64,000 nt of DNA from Fimisoma sp964619315 (GTDB taxonomy: Bacteria > Bacillota > Clostridia > Peptostreptococcales > Anaerovoracaceae). The position numbers were made by a program, and so were the translations under genes. Shown piece by piece: positions 1 to 9,300 of this stretch. The stretch lies in NCBI GenBank assembly GCA_964619315.1, contig CAZUEH010000004.1, forward strand, positions 28,283 to 92,282, read 5' to 3'. Each line of letters opens with the position of its first letter. Within the stretch, counting starts at the first letter, position 1. The notes beneath the pieces are model-generated. The model was given only the letters and a program-made list of their open reading frames with translations. It had not been told where the DNA came from and did not search any database.

Positions 1-866
1 TTATATCTGTCGCAAATGTCTCTCAAAGCAACTGCATAAGGTAGATCCATGTAAACGCATGGAGCTGGAGTTGCTGTAGGAGGTACTGTTGACAGTGAAA
101 TGTTTTCTGGCTTAATACCTACTTTTTCGGAGAATCTGGAGTTGATAGCATGCTGAACGATAAGTTCAGGCATTACTTTCCAAGCTTCTCTTGCAGTAGC
201 GTTAGCATTGTGTGCTCCGTCTATCTGTAGGATGTTTGCCCATGCCATGATTTTCTTGGATTCGCAAGCATCTACGAAAGATCTTACACAGTTAATATCT
301 CTGTAAAGTACGTTGTACTGAGGATCCTGATGCGCACCGTTTACGCCTTCTTCAGCGAATAGTACTGCAACGTCTGGTCCAGCAACGCCGGAGATATATG
401 AATGGTAGTTAATTGGACGACCAACTTCGTCTTCAATTAGGTCTACAGCTTTTCTCTGTGCACGAAGTTGTTTTCTTGTGATAGGAACACCACCGATACC
501 CTGAGGAGTACCTTCCATTAGTCCATCGATATGGGACTGACCCATATGTCTGATAACCATTAGGTGATCCGCACCGTGCCATGCTCCCATTCTCATTCTT
601 CTGATATCATCTTCAAATCTTCCGGAAGCGATTTCAGTAGTGATAGTCTGCATAGGCTGTGGATCTACATCTTCCATGAACTTTGCTGGAGGAAGTGGAA
701 CGCTCTGCTTCAAAGGCTTTGATATTTCATGATACTCAAAAGGTCCCATGTTCTGATCTTCAGCTTTTTCTCTCCAGATCCATCCTCTTCTTCTTGGTTC
801 ATATTTGTCAAGGTCTTTAAGAATATTGACAATATCTAACTTTTCGTTTCTTTTTAACTCTGTCAT
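1..866 (-). CDS. oraE: D-ornithine 4,5-aminomutase large subunit OraE (N-terminal 288 residues; gene continues past window edge)
   Basis: The frame is open from an ATG at 866 to the first base of the window, so only the N-terminal part is visible. With OraS it forms the adenosylcobalamin- and PLP-dependent mutase that turns D-ornithine into 2,4-diaminopentanoate. The visible part matches the family by its TIM-barrel-like start (GRPINYHSYISGVAGPDVA) and by its position directly after oraS. The cobalamin-binding domain and PLP lysine lie in the missing C-terminal part. The start codon shares one base with the oraS stop (TAATG), indicating translational coupling of the two subunits. It is the last gene of the ord-ortA-ortB-oraS-oraE operon seen here. 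Confidence 0.93.
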   Translation of the reverse strand, partial: MTELKRNEKLDIVNILKDLDKYEPRRRGWIWREKAEDQNMGPFEYHEISKPLKQSVPLPPAKFMEDVDPQPMQTITTEIASGRFEDDIRRMRMGAWHGADHLMVIRHMGQSHIDGLMEGTPQGIGGVPITRKQLRAQRKAVDLIEDEVGRPINYHSYISGVAGPDVAVLFAEEGVNGAHQDPQYNVLYRDINCVRSFVDACESKKIMAWANILQIDGAHNANATAREAWKVMPELIVQHAINSRFSEKVGIKPENISLSTVPPTATPAPCVYMDLPYAVALRDICDRY

Positions 867-1231
867 TACTTCTTACCTCCCTTGAAATCTTCTACTAACT
901 TGTCCCAACCTTCGCCTTTAGCTAATTTAATGCTAGCGTCTCTGATTGAAATGTTTTCCATTTTTGACAATTTGTAAACACAATGTCCACATCCCTTACC
1001 CATCAAACCATGGTCAATTGCGTGGTTAACGATAGGCATACAATCTAGGGAAGAAACTCCCATTCTCAAAAGAACGGATCTTTCTACTGAAGGAGTTGTG
1101 TTCTTTTTGCCTAATTCAAGAAGCGGTTCAACAACTTTGTCAGTTAGCTCCCAAAATCTTGCATAAAGTTCTTCGTCAGTAAGGTTTGCAATATGCTTTC
1201 TTCTTACTTCGAAATCATCATCTCTTCTCAT
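866..1231 (-). CDS. oraS: D-ornithine 4,5-aminomutase small subunit OraS
   Basis: A 121-residue protein, the usual length of the small subunit of ornithine 4,5-aminomutase. It is highly charged, with a central GKGCGHCVYKL segment. An AAAGGAG ribosome binding site precedes the ATG. It partners OraE in the cytoplasm in the second committed step of D-ornithine oxidation. The gene sits 19 bases after ortB and overlaps the oraE start by one base. Identification rests on size, composition and the unmistakable operon order. Confidence 0.93.
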   Translation of the reverse strand: MRRDDDFEVRRKHIANLTDEELYARFWELTDKVVEPLLELGKKNTTPSVERSVLLRMGVSSLDCMPIVNHAIDHGLMGKGCGHCVYKLSKMENISIRDASIKLAKGEGWDKLVEDFKGGKK

Positions 1232-1250
1232 CCTAATTTCTCCTTTATTT

Positions 1251-2654
1251 TTACAGTTCTGCTACAGTCTTCTTAACGAATTCAACGTCAGTTTTTGTTT
1301 CTTCTGCCAAGAATTTAAAGTCTGCATCTGTAAGTTCAGTACCAGCTTTTTTAACAGCCTTTTTAATCAATGAACGTCTGAAACGGTTAATGTCAGCTTC
1401 TTTGTACTTGATTAGGCTAGGGTCTGTAGGAAGAATAATGTTTTCACCAGGCTTATCTTCTACTGGATCACCGAATCTAAGGTCGATTCCGTTTTCTCTT
1501 GCGAAGTCAAGCTGAGGCTGAATGTGCTTACCTGCTCCTGTGTATTCAGTTTCACTTACTACGATGATAGCATCTTCCGGTAATTCCTGAGCTAGTGAAA
1601 ATGCTGCTGCTACTGCTGTATTTCCTGCTGGTCCTCTTTCAAGACCTTCAAGGTTAGCTAAAGCTTCTGTAATGTACATTACTTCACCCTGAGTTGTAGT
1701 TACATATCTGTCCATGTAACGAAGAGGTCTAGCTGCACTTCTTGGAACGTCTGAATGGTCTGGATCTGTTGCATAAGGAACACCAAATCCTGTGTGACCT
1801 GTTGTGCATGACTTCTTGTTGAACTGAGTATCGGAAGCCATGTGTAGTCCTGTTAAGTCGATGGAAGCAGCGATTACTTCTGTGTTAGCGCATCCTGCTT
1901 TGATAAGACCACGAGCAGTACCTGTAGTCATTCCGCCACCTGCTGTAGTACATACTACCATTTCAGGATCTTTTCCATATCTTTCACGGCATTCCATAGC
2001 GATTTCGTAACCTAAAGTTTCTACGCCAGCAATACCAAATGGTGAGTATAATGAAGCGTTGAAGTAACCTGTATCTTCTAATACTGATAAGAATGTGTAG
2101 AATAATTCAGGTCCTACTGTAAGCTGAATAACTTCTGCTCCTAAAGCTTCGCATTTTCTTGCTTTTTCAACGATTTCAGGTTGGCCAACTCCACGGGAGT
2201 CATAGCATTCCTGAACGATGATGCACTGAAGACCCTGCATTGCTGCCTGGGATGCTACTGCTGCACCGTAGTTACCGGAAGTAGCAGCGATAACGCCTTT
2301 GTAGCCTGCATTCTTAGCATGTGCAACTGCACAAGCAGCTCTTCTGTCCTTAAAGCTTCCGGATGGGTTAGCAGCTTCATCCTTAACAAGGATTGTTGCA
2401 CCATATCCAGGCTTTGCATATTTTCTAGCAAGAGCTGAAATGTTTGTAAGTTCTAATAGTGGAGTGTTTCCTACTCCTGTTCTTGACTGAATTCTGTTGA
2501 TTTCGTCAAGAGTATATCCTGTAGCTTTCATAAGACCATCGTAGTCAAATATTGTGCCACCTTTTTCAAATTCGCCGTAGTCAAGTCCTAATGCTTTTTT
2601 CATTATGTCGTTGGATCTTCCCATTACGGACTGATAATCTTTTGCTAATGTCAT
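1251..2654 (-). CDS. ortB: 2-amino-4-oxopentanoate thiolase, beta subunit OrtB (PLP-dependent)
   Basis: A 467-residue fold-type II PLP enzyme. The Schiff-base lysine is in SGSFKDRR (Lys102), the substrate-binding loop is SGNYGAA (about 126-132), and a glycine-rich phosphate loop TTAGGGMTTGT lies at about 237-247. With OrtA it cleaves 2-amino-4-oxopentanoate with CoA into acetyl-CoA and D-alanine, the last step of the ornithine oxidative branch. The ATG overlaps the ortA stop by one base (TAATG). Threonine synthase-like annotation is the common alternative for this fold, but the operon context decides. Confidence 0.93.
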   Translation of the reverse strand: MTLAKDYQSVMGRSNDIMKKALGLDYGEFEKGGTIFDYDGLMKATGYTLDEINRIQSRTGVGNTPLLELTNISALARKYAKPGYGATILVKDEAANPSGSFKDRRAACAVAHAKNAGYKGVIAATSGNYGAAVASQAAMQGLQCIIVQECYDSRGVGQPEIVEKARKCEALGAEVIQLTVGPELFYTFLSVLEDTGYFNASLYSPFGIAGVETLGYEIAMECRERYGKDPEMVVCTTAGGGMTTGTARGLIKAGCANTEVIAASIDLTGLHMASDTQFNKKSCTTGHTGFGVPYATDPDHSDVPRSAARPLRYMDRYVTTTQGEVMYITEALANLEGLERGPAGNTAVAAAFSLAQELPEDAIIVVSETEYTGAGKHIQPQLDFARENGIDLRFGDPVEDKPGENIILPTDPSLIKYKEADINRFRRSLIKKAVKKAGTELTDADFKFLAEETKTDVEFVKKTVAEL

Positions 2655-2956
2655 TATTTGTCACCTCCGACCATAACGTCTCTAAGCTGTCTGTCGATTT
2701 CAATAATCTCAGGTACGAACTTGCCGTAGCTGTGAGTATAATAAGGGCCTACTTCAATCAAAGTACCTTTTTCAAGACGGTTTACTGCAGTTTTAACTGT
2801 AACAACGTCACCGATTTCAGCAGTTTCTTCCTGTAAGAAACCTTTTGTCCACATTTGTAAATCACATTTCTGTGTGTCTTCAGGTAGCTTTGCTGTTCTT
2901 TCTTCCGCTTTTAAAACGATAGAATGAATACGCACCCAATCACCTTTTTTAGCCAT
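2654..2956 (-). CDS. ortA: 2-amino-4-oxopentanoate thiolase, alpha subunit OrtA
   Basis: A 100-residue small subunit that pairs with OrtB in the CoA-dependent thiolase. I chose the ATG at 2956 (MAKKGDWVRIHS) because AAAAGGAG lies ten bases upstream. A longer in-frame start at 3013 would run through an intercistronic hairpin and has no ribosome binding site. The protein looks like a small beta-barrel (KGDWVRI, GDVVTVKTAVN, GTLIEVGPYY). It lies between ord and ortB in the order known from clostridial ornithine fermenters. Confidence 0.92.
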   Translation of the reverse strand: MAKKGDWVRIHSIVLKAEERTAKLPEDTQKCDLQMWTKGFLQEETAEIGDVVTVKTAVNRLEKGTLIEVGPYYTHSYGKFVPEIIEIDRQLRDVMVGGDK

Positions 2957-2984
2957 TTTAAATTTTCTCCTTTTTTGTAAATTA

Positions 2985-3010
2985 CGCCCGTAAGAATATT
3001 CCTGCGGGCG
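2985..3010 (-). other. Intercistronic hairpin between ord and ortA
   Basis: Arms CGCCCG and CGGGCG close a 26-base element whose interior (AGGAAT/ATTCTT) can also pair. No T-run follows on the minus strand, so it is unlikely to be a full terminator. It may stabilise or process the mRNA between ord and the ortA-oraE part of the operon. That role is inference. Confidence 0.45.
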
Positions 3011-3037
3011 CAACTAAAGACTTCGTAGTTTGATTAA

Positions 3038-4096
3038 TTATTTTACGATTTTCTTATCTTCGTTAATAAGGTTTCTCATGTCGCCCATGATTGCTCTTGG
3101 AATAGGAAGAGTAATCATAGTATGTAGTCCAGCTTCAGCATTGATAACCTGAGGAATCATGTTAGCGCACATAGCGATAGTTCCAAGGCCACCTTCAACT
3201 TCTGGAGTGTTTAGCATGTTTACGTTTGGAGTACCCTTGATGATTACATAGTCACCAGTAGTTACGCCAACCTGTTCAGGTTCGATCTGCTGTGGATGTT
3301 CCATTCTAACTTTCATTCCGTTGCTTAGTACAGCATCAGCTTCCATTGCAACGCCTGCGCATGAACCAGCAGCAGCGAATCCATGAGGGGATTTTCTGTC
3401 TACATCAGTAGTGATAGGGTTCATGTCCTGTGAGAATTCGTCCATAGTTAGTCCCAAGCCTTCAGCGATCATGCCAGCGGATTCAGCGAATCCAACGTGA
3501 CCGGACATAGTTCCGTTAGCTTTTCTTTCTGTGAATTCTTCTACGGAGATACCAATTCCCTGTTCTTCCATAACAGCTGGTCCGAAAGGTGATAGGGAGT
3601 TAACTCTTCTTGAAAGGATGTGTTCAACATCTACCATACAACCTGTCATAACTAGTACCAAAAGGTCCATGATATGTCCAGGGTTGATGCCTGTTCCTAG
3701 GCAAGAAACGCCATTAGCTTTAGCGATCTTATCTAGTTCTTCAGCCAATTCAGGATTCTGAGCCTTAGGGTAAGCCATTTCTTCAGCAGAAGTGATTACG
3801 TTGATTCCCTGTTCCATTATGAACTTTAGTCTTGGGAATGCTGTCTTTGTGAATGAGTCTGTGCAAAGCAATACGATGTCTGCTGCACCTGGTTTAATTA
3901 GTTCTTCAGCATCCTGAATAAGAACGTCAGGTCTGTTTCCTCTTTCAGTTTTGATGTAGTCATACATTGAAGTGCCAATTTTCTTGCCTCTTCCTGCAAC
4001 GCCTACGATTTCAACGCCTTTTTTCTGAAGCAGCATGTCTGCCATTCCGCCGCCCATAGCGCCAAGTCCCCAGATAATTACTTTTACTTCTTTCAT
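3038..4096 (-). CDS. ord: 2,4-diaminopentanoate dehydrogenase Ord
   Basis: A 352-residue NAD(P)-dependent dehydrogenase. It has an N-terminal Rossmann motif (IWGLGAMGGGMADM, residues 8-21) and the dihydrodipicolinate-reductase-like layout of the family, including GTGINPGHIMD near 135. It oxidatively deaminates 2,4-diaminopentanoate to 2-amino-4-oxopentanoate, the substrate of OrtAB. AAAGGAG precedes the ATG at 4096. It is the first gene of the operon and lies about 60 bases downstream of the sigma-54 promoter. Confidence 0.93.
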   Translation of the reverse strand: MKEVKVIIWGLGAMGGGMADMLLQKKGVEIVGVAGRGKKIGTSMYDYIKTERGNRPDVLIQDAEELIKPGAADIVLLCTDSFTKTAFPRLKFIMEQGINVITSAEEMAYPKAQNPELAEELDKIAKANGVSCLGTGINPGHIMDLLVLVMTGCMVDVEHILSRRVNSLSPFGPAVMEEQGIGISVEEFTERKANGTMSGHVGFAESAGMIAEGLGLTMDEFSQDMNPITTDVDRKSPHGFAAAGSCAGVAMEADAVLSNGMKVRMEHPQQIEPEQVGVTTGDYVIIKGTPNVNMLNTPEVEGGLGTIAMCANMIPQVINAEAGLHTMITLPIPRAIMGDMRNLINEDKKIVK

Positions 4097-4154
4097 CTTA
4101 GCTTCTCCTTTTTTTAATAAAGATTTAGTTTAAAGTTTTAACTGCCTATATATA

Positions 4155-4172
4155 AAGCAAGGTCCGTGCCAA
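4155..4172 (-). promoter_or_regulatory. Sigma-54 (-24/-12) promoter of the ornithine operon
   Basis: The minus strand reads TTGGCACGGACCTTGCTT. The invariant GG (4170-4169) and GC (4158-4157) are separated by exactly ten bases, and the match to TGGCACG-N4-TTGCW is essentially perfect. Transcription should start near 4145, about 50 bases before the ord ATG. Together with the adjacent sigma-54 activator this makes the assignment strong. Confidence 0.9.
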
Positions 4173-4334
4173 CAAATACTTGGATATTGTATACTTATTC
4201 TCCGCGTTTTTGTGATTTTTTCACCGTGACCCACGCATTTATACCTACTTTTTTGTGAATTCGCCCAAATTATTGCTTGTTTGGGTTTTTATGTGTTTTT
4301 TTGTCTCAAACTTGCATTATTTTACAGCGTTTGA

Positions 4335-4373
4335 TGCAAATATTTTTGCTTAAATAGTGCAAATATTTTTGCT
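4335..4373. promoter_or_regulatory. Tandem dyads, likely upstream activating sites for the sigma-54 activator
   Basis: Two copies of TGCAAATATTTTTGCT start at 4335 and 4358, 23 bases apart. Each is a near-perfect dyad (TGCAAA-N4-TTTGCW). They lie about 190-220 bases upstream of the predicted sigma-54 start site, a typical enhancer distance, and the second touches the stop codon of the activator gene. A third copy lies in the activator's own promoter (5822-5837). Assigning them to this activator is inference from position and repetition. Confidence 0.75.
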
Positions 4374-5769
4374 ATTTGCCCACAATGTTATACTTTTTTA
4401 ACTTGTGTTGTAAAGTTTGCCTTTTTATCTGCAAAAGTTCAGCAGCTTTTGAGATATTTCCGCTCGAATCAAGGAGGGCATCTCTAATTATTTTTATTTC
4501 AACCTCTTCCATATATTTATCTAGAGGTGTGTTTTTTTCATAGCCTATGGCTGGAGCCTTGCTTTTCCTTGCATTTCTAGGCATTGCTAAACTTTTTTCA
4601 GTTAGCACGTGTTCATTTTCTCCCATGGACACCGCCTGCTCGATAATGTTTTCTAACTCTCTTACGTTTCCTGGATAGTCGTAATTTATAAGCTTTTTAA
4701 CAGTTCCATCAGCAAGCATCCAGATTTCTTTGTCGAATCTTTCGTTATATTTTTGCAGGAATTTTTCTGCAAGTCGAGGGATATCATCAGGTCTTTCTCT
4801 AAGTGCAGGAATTTCTATATTAACAACATTTAGTCTATAAAATAAGTCCTTTCGTAGTTTCCCTTTGGAAATCAAGTCTTCTGGCGGTTCATTGACTGTT
4901 GCGATAATTCTTACATTGATAGGTATGTCTTTCGTTCCACCAACTCGTCTTATGTAATCTTCTTGCAAAACTCTAAGAAGCTTGCTTTGCAGATCATAAG
5001 GCATTGCACTGATCTCGTCTAGCAAAAGGGTTCCGCCATTGGCCTGCTCAAACAATCCTTCTCTATCGACAGCTCCCGTAAACCCACCTTTGGACGTTCC
5101 GAAGAGGATTCCCTCCAGCAAAGACTCTGGTATTGCTGCGCAGTTTTGGGCCAAAAAAGGCCTATCTTTTCTCTTACCACTATAGTGTATGCTCTGGGCT
5201 ATCAGTTCTTTACCAGTTCCCGTTTCACCGTATATGAATACGGATGCGTCGTTTTCTGCCGCTTTACGAGCACGGTTAATTGCTATTTCAAACTCTTCAT
5301 TTTCTCCAAAAATATCATCAAAGGTGTATCTCTTGATAGACCCTTTGTTTTCCGTCGTCGGTTGGCTCTTGCTTTGTTGCAATTCCAAGAGAGTATCAGA
5401 CATTCTTTGTATGTCAGTAATGTCCTTTGCGACCTCAATTGCTGCCACTGTTTCGCCCTCTACAACTATTGGAACGGTGCTGTTTATTGTAGTTATCTCT
5501 TTGCCGTAAAAGTTCTTATAGCTCTGTTGGCTCTTGACCGTGGCTTCCCCATTTAGCAAGGCTTTGAGCATGGTACTATCATTGTTTCGTACTTGCGGAA
5601 AGGCATCATGAAAGGATTTGCCAAGAACGTCTTCCATGTTGACTTTTTCCATAGAGGCCATGACATCGTTGTAAAATCGGCCAATTCCTTTTTTATCAAC
5701 CACATACACACCCTCATCTATAAGTTTTATAAGTTCTTCTATTATTTTTTCGTAATATTCTTTTTTCAT
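4372..5769 (-). CDS. Sigma-54-dependent transcriptional activator with PAS domain, probable regulator of ornithine fermentation
   Basis: A 465-residue enhancer-binding protein. A PAS domain (about 1-120) should sense a small molecule. The AAA+ module has Walker A GETGTGKE (181-188), a sigma-54 contact loop reading GGFTGA rather than GAFTGA (228-233), and Walker B GGTLLLDE (245-252). The C-terminus is a Fis-type helix-turn-helix (NISKAAELLQIKRQTLQHKL). I chose the ATG at 5769, preceded by a G-rich GGGGGAAG; a GTG at 5781 is also in frame. The gene is immediately upstream of, and co-oriented with, the sigma-54 promoter of ord-oraE. The effector is unknown; an ornithine-related signal is inference. 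Confidence 0.88.
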   Translation of the reverse strand: MKKEYYEKIIEELIKLIDEGVYVVDKKGIGRFYNDVMASMEKVNMEDVLGKSFHDAFPQVRNNDSTMLKALLNGEATVKSQQSYKNFYGKEITTINSTVPIVVEGETVAAIEVAKDITDIQRMSDTLLELQQSKSQPTTENKGSIKRYTFDDIFGENEEFEIAINRARKAAENDASVFIYGETGTGKELIAQSIHYSGKRKDRPFLAQNCAAIPESLLEGILFGTSKGGFTGAVDREGLFEQANGGTLLLDEISAMPYDLQSKLLRVLQEDYIRRVGGTKDIPINVRIIATVNEPPEDLISKGKLRKDLFYRLNVVNIEIPALRERPDDIPRLAEKFLQKYNERFDKEIWMLADGTVKKLINYDYPGNVRELENIIEQAVSMGENEHVLTEKSLAMPRNARKSKAPAIGYEKNTPLDKYMEEVEIKIIRDALLDSSGNISKAAELLQIKRQTLQHKLKKYNIVGK

Positions 5770-5797
5770 CGCTTCCCCCACTCACTCACACGTTAAT

Positions 5798-5837
5798 ATT
5801 TTATCACATATTTGCCAAGAGTGCAAATATTTTTGCA
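5798..5837 (-). promoter_or_regulatory. Sigma-A-type promoter of the activator gene, overlapped by a third dyad
   Basis: On the minus strand TTGCAC (5826-5821) and TAAAAT (5803-5798) are separated by 17 bases. The palindrome TGCAAATATTTTTGCA (5822-5837) covers the -35 box. The same dyad occurs twice upstream of the ornithine operon, so negative autoregulation of the activator is plausible. Confidence 0.7.
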
Positions 5838-5848
5838 GTTTTTATTTC

Positions 5849-5877
5849 TTGAAAATTGTCTCATTTCCTGTCATAAT
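5849..5877 (+). promoter_or_regulatory. Promoter of the ArsR-type regulator gene
   Basis: TTGAAA (5849-5854), 17-base spacer, CATAAT (5872-5877). It lies 32 bases upstream of the ATG at 5910 and is divergent from the activator promoter; the 5822-5837 dyad lies between them. Confidence 0.65.
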
Positions 5878-5909
5878 ATAAAGGTCACAGTAAAGAAAGG
5901 ACTTCACCT

Positions 5910-6233
5910 ATGAGACTCAGAAAAGATTCCAACGAAATACAAGAAGACGATATCATGCTTATCGCTAAAGTGTCCGACGCATTGGCGCACCCTGCAAGAA
6001 TAAAAATATTCCGCTACATAATGCAGGCAAACAAAGCTATGGTTTCCGTATGTAACAAGGACCTTGTTGAGCACTTCGACTACGCTCAGGCCACAATTTC
6101 TCAGCACACAAAAAAATTGGCTGAGTCAGGTCTTCTAGAAATTAAAAAGAAGGACAAGTTTTCTTACTACTATGCTAACTTGGGAATGCTTATGCAGTAC
6201 CTTAACGCTACAAAGAAGTTTTCCGTATCCTAA
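5910..6233 (+). CDS. ArsR-family winged-helix regulator
   Basis: A 107-residue protein with an ArsR-like winged helix. It includes the ALAHPARIKIFRYI segment, the recognition-helix region YAQATISQHTKKLAESGLLEI, and a wing (KDKFSYYYAN). There is no CXC metal-binding motif and only one cysteine, so a metal sensor is unlikely. GAAAGG precedes the start. It is divergent from the sigma-54 activator gene and convergent with the RND exporter. Its target cannot be told from the sequence. Confidence 0.8.
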   Translation: MRLRKDSNEIQEDDIMLIAKVSDALAHPARIKIFRYIMQANKAMVSVCNKDLVEHFDYAQATISQHTKKLAESGLLEIKKKDKFSYYYANLGMLMQYLNATKKFSVS

Positions 6234-6271
6234 GGATAGGTGCTACACTTCTACATACGTATAGAATTAAT

Positions 6272-6327
6272 AAACCCCAAGGGGCTTGCGTTTTGTTGCA
6301 AAACCACCTTGAGGTTTTTTATTTTTT
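6272..6327 (+). terminator. Intrinsic terminator after the ArsR-type gene (possibly bidirectional)
   Basis: AAACCCCAAGG pairs with CCTTGAGGTTT (one mismatch) around an inner GGCTTGCG...TGCAAAACC segment, followed by TTTATTTTTT. The opposite strand also gives a T-rich tail, so it may serve the convergent RND gene too. Confidence 0.65.
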
Positions 6328-6337
6328 GTACTTACCC

Positions 6338-9300
6338 TTATATTACTAAGTCGCTTACATCTATATCTTCTTCTTTGATGTATTTGAACTTCTTGCCAGT
6401 AAATAGGTCATATATTACCGGTACTACTAAGAGCGTTAGCAGCGTTGCATAGACTAGGCCGCCTATACATACCAGTGCGATTGGCTGCATCATGTCCGTT
6501 CCTGCCGTTCTTCCCATCGCCATAACTATAAGCCCTAAGATCGTTGTCAAACTGGTCATAATTACTGGTCTTATACGAGTTGCAGCGCCCTCTATTATTG
6601 CTTGTCTCTTTTCCATTCCTTGTGTTCTAAGCTGGTTGATATAGTCTACCATAACGATTCCGTTGTTTACGATTATACCCACAAGCATTATCAATCCCAA
6701 CATTGCAATTATACTTATTTCTTTGCCGAATATGATAAGTGCTAATAGTCCTCCTGTAAACGCAAGCGGTATGGTGAACATTACTATAAACGGAGAACGC
6801 AGCGACTGGAATTGAGCTACCATTATCAGGTAAACTAACAAAATTCCTAGGAGAAGCATCTCGAGCAAGTCTCCCATGGCATCCATGATCATTTCATTTT
6901 CGCCACTAAATTCTATGTTAACGCCTTTTGGCGCTTCGTAATCAGCCAAGGCATCTTCAGCGTCCTGTGTAATCAATGTTACATTGTGGCCTTCTTCTAC
7001 TTCTCCAGTAACCGTCAAATAGGTTCTTTGGTTTACTCTGGAAATAGATGGCAAGGTTTGAATTTCTTCCATGTTTGCCACTTCGGAAAGTTTAACCGAT
7101 GTTACACTGCCATTAAGATCTTTTCCCTCGATTCTCAAGTTTTTAAGAGCTTCTGCGGAAATATTATTAGCATCTGCTTCGGAAACTACAACATCATAAT
7201 TGTTACCTTCCATAAGCAGCGTGGTCGCCGTAGTCTCAGTATTCAACAACTTAGCCACCTGCATGTAAACTTGCGCTACCGTCAGCCCATTTCTCATGGC
7301 CTTTTCTTTGTCTATTGTAAAATGAATTTCTGGTTCTGCTTCTAACAATCCATTATCTACCGTCTTTATGCCTTCTACCTGTTCCAAGATGCCGCCTACT
7401 TCTTGAGCAGTCTTTTGAAGAACCTCTGCATCATTGCAGTAGATTTCGATTCCAACTCCGCTTCCACCTAAGGCAGAAGTATAAGAGGTCATCGATGAAG
7501 CGCTTAGCATTTCTACTTTGCAGTCTAAATCTTCGCACACCTTCTCTATGTCTTTGCAAATGTCTCCGCCACTTCTATTGGACTTTTCATCTACAATTAC
7601 ATATAAGCTTACCGCATTAGTTGCCGTCTCACCTGTAAGGGCGTTGTTCGAGGACAACATTCCTCCAACCGTATCTACACCTTCAACCTGTTCTATTTTT
7701 TCAAGAACCTGATCAGCCATCTCCTTCGTTTCTTCCGTTTTGGCTTCCTCGTTATTCATCGTCATAGTCCCTGAAAGTTGAGGTGTTGCCATATCCGGTA
7801 TAAATATGAATCCTTTTGCAACAGATGCCACTACACTAAATATGAGCAGTGCCACAACAAGAATCAATATAGCCGCTTTGTGCTTTAGATTCCATTGCAC
7901 GAATTTCATATATTTAATCTTGAAAGCGTCGAACCTTTTGCCTTCAGGTTTCATTTCGTTCTTAAACAACATTGACGCCATTGCTGGTACCAAAGTAAGA
8001 GCAATAACCAAACTGGCAAGAAGCGAATAAGTTATAGTCAATGCCATGTCAGTAAATAACTGCCTTGTTATTCCCTGTACGAAAACTATCGGAGCAAATA
8101 CACAAACCGTAGTCAATGTAGATGAGGCAATAGCTGCCGAAACCTGCTTGGCCCCTGCAACTGCCGCTTTCTTTGGCGGCACTCCCATTCTCCTAAGCCT
8201 GAAAATGTTTTCTATAACTACTATGGAGTTATCCACCAACATACCCACCGCCACGGCGAGACCTGCCAGGGAAATCATATTTAGGGTTACACCAGAAAAA
8301 TACATGAGCACTATGGCAAACATTATACTTATCGGTATACTCAACAACGTTATAAATGTAGGCTTAATATCCCTTAGGAATATAAGCAGAATCACTACTG
8401 CAAACAAGGCCCCAAATCCCAAACTTTGAGCTATGGCTCCTATTATAAGATAGATGTAGTCTCCTTGATCCATCATCGTAGTAAACTGAAGACCTTCGTA
8501 TTCTGCAGAAAGTTCTTCAAATTTATCACTTAAATTATCGGATACGGTAGCCGTTGGATAGTTTGACTGTTTTGAAAATGTCAACATGACTCCAGGGTTT
8601 CCGTTGATGCTAGCATATATGGAGTCCAAATTGTCTGCCATAAATACATCTGCTACGTCATTTAGAGTTATTTCGCCTAAGCCCTCGATGTCCATCAAGA
8701 ATAGGTTTTCAATATCCTCAAGACTTGTAAACTCATCACCAACACTTACTAAGTATTTAGCTCCGTTCTCTTGTATATATCCTGCCGGCATAGAGAAGTT
8801 TTGTCCTTGCAAAATGCCTGATACCATTTCCATGTTTATCATTGAACCCAAGTCCGCTTGAGCCAATGCTACGTTGCCTGCCGCATTGATTTGTCCCATG
8901 GCATTATTGAGTTTGCCCTTTTGCTCTAAAAGCTGTCCTTGAGCGTCCTCGAGTTGGGAGTATGCTTCGTCAAATGAGTCTTGCGCAACGTAACTTCCTT
9001 TTTCTGCTTCCTTGTAGGCCTGCTTCAACGCTTTAACACGCATGTCAGCCTCTGCCGCAGATCCCTTTAGCTGTTCAATTTGCTGTTGCAAATTTGTTAA
9101 ATCTGCATTGTTACCAGCTTCATCAACGAGCGCTTCCAATACAGAAAGCTGCACATAAAGAGAGCTAGCCTGTGCAACGGCAGCATCAAGTTCTGCACTT
9201 ATAGAGGCAAGCTGATCATATGTGCCATCTTTTGTCTGGTCAAGTTCTGTCTTGGCCTCCGAAAGTTTTGCTTCAGCCTGTTTAATTTGCTTTAGCCCTG

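Noticed and set aside
2957..3013. Longer OrtA start at 3013
   Set aside because: It has no ribosome binding site and would translate through the intercistronic hairpin and the AAAAGGAG site of the 2956 start.
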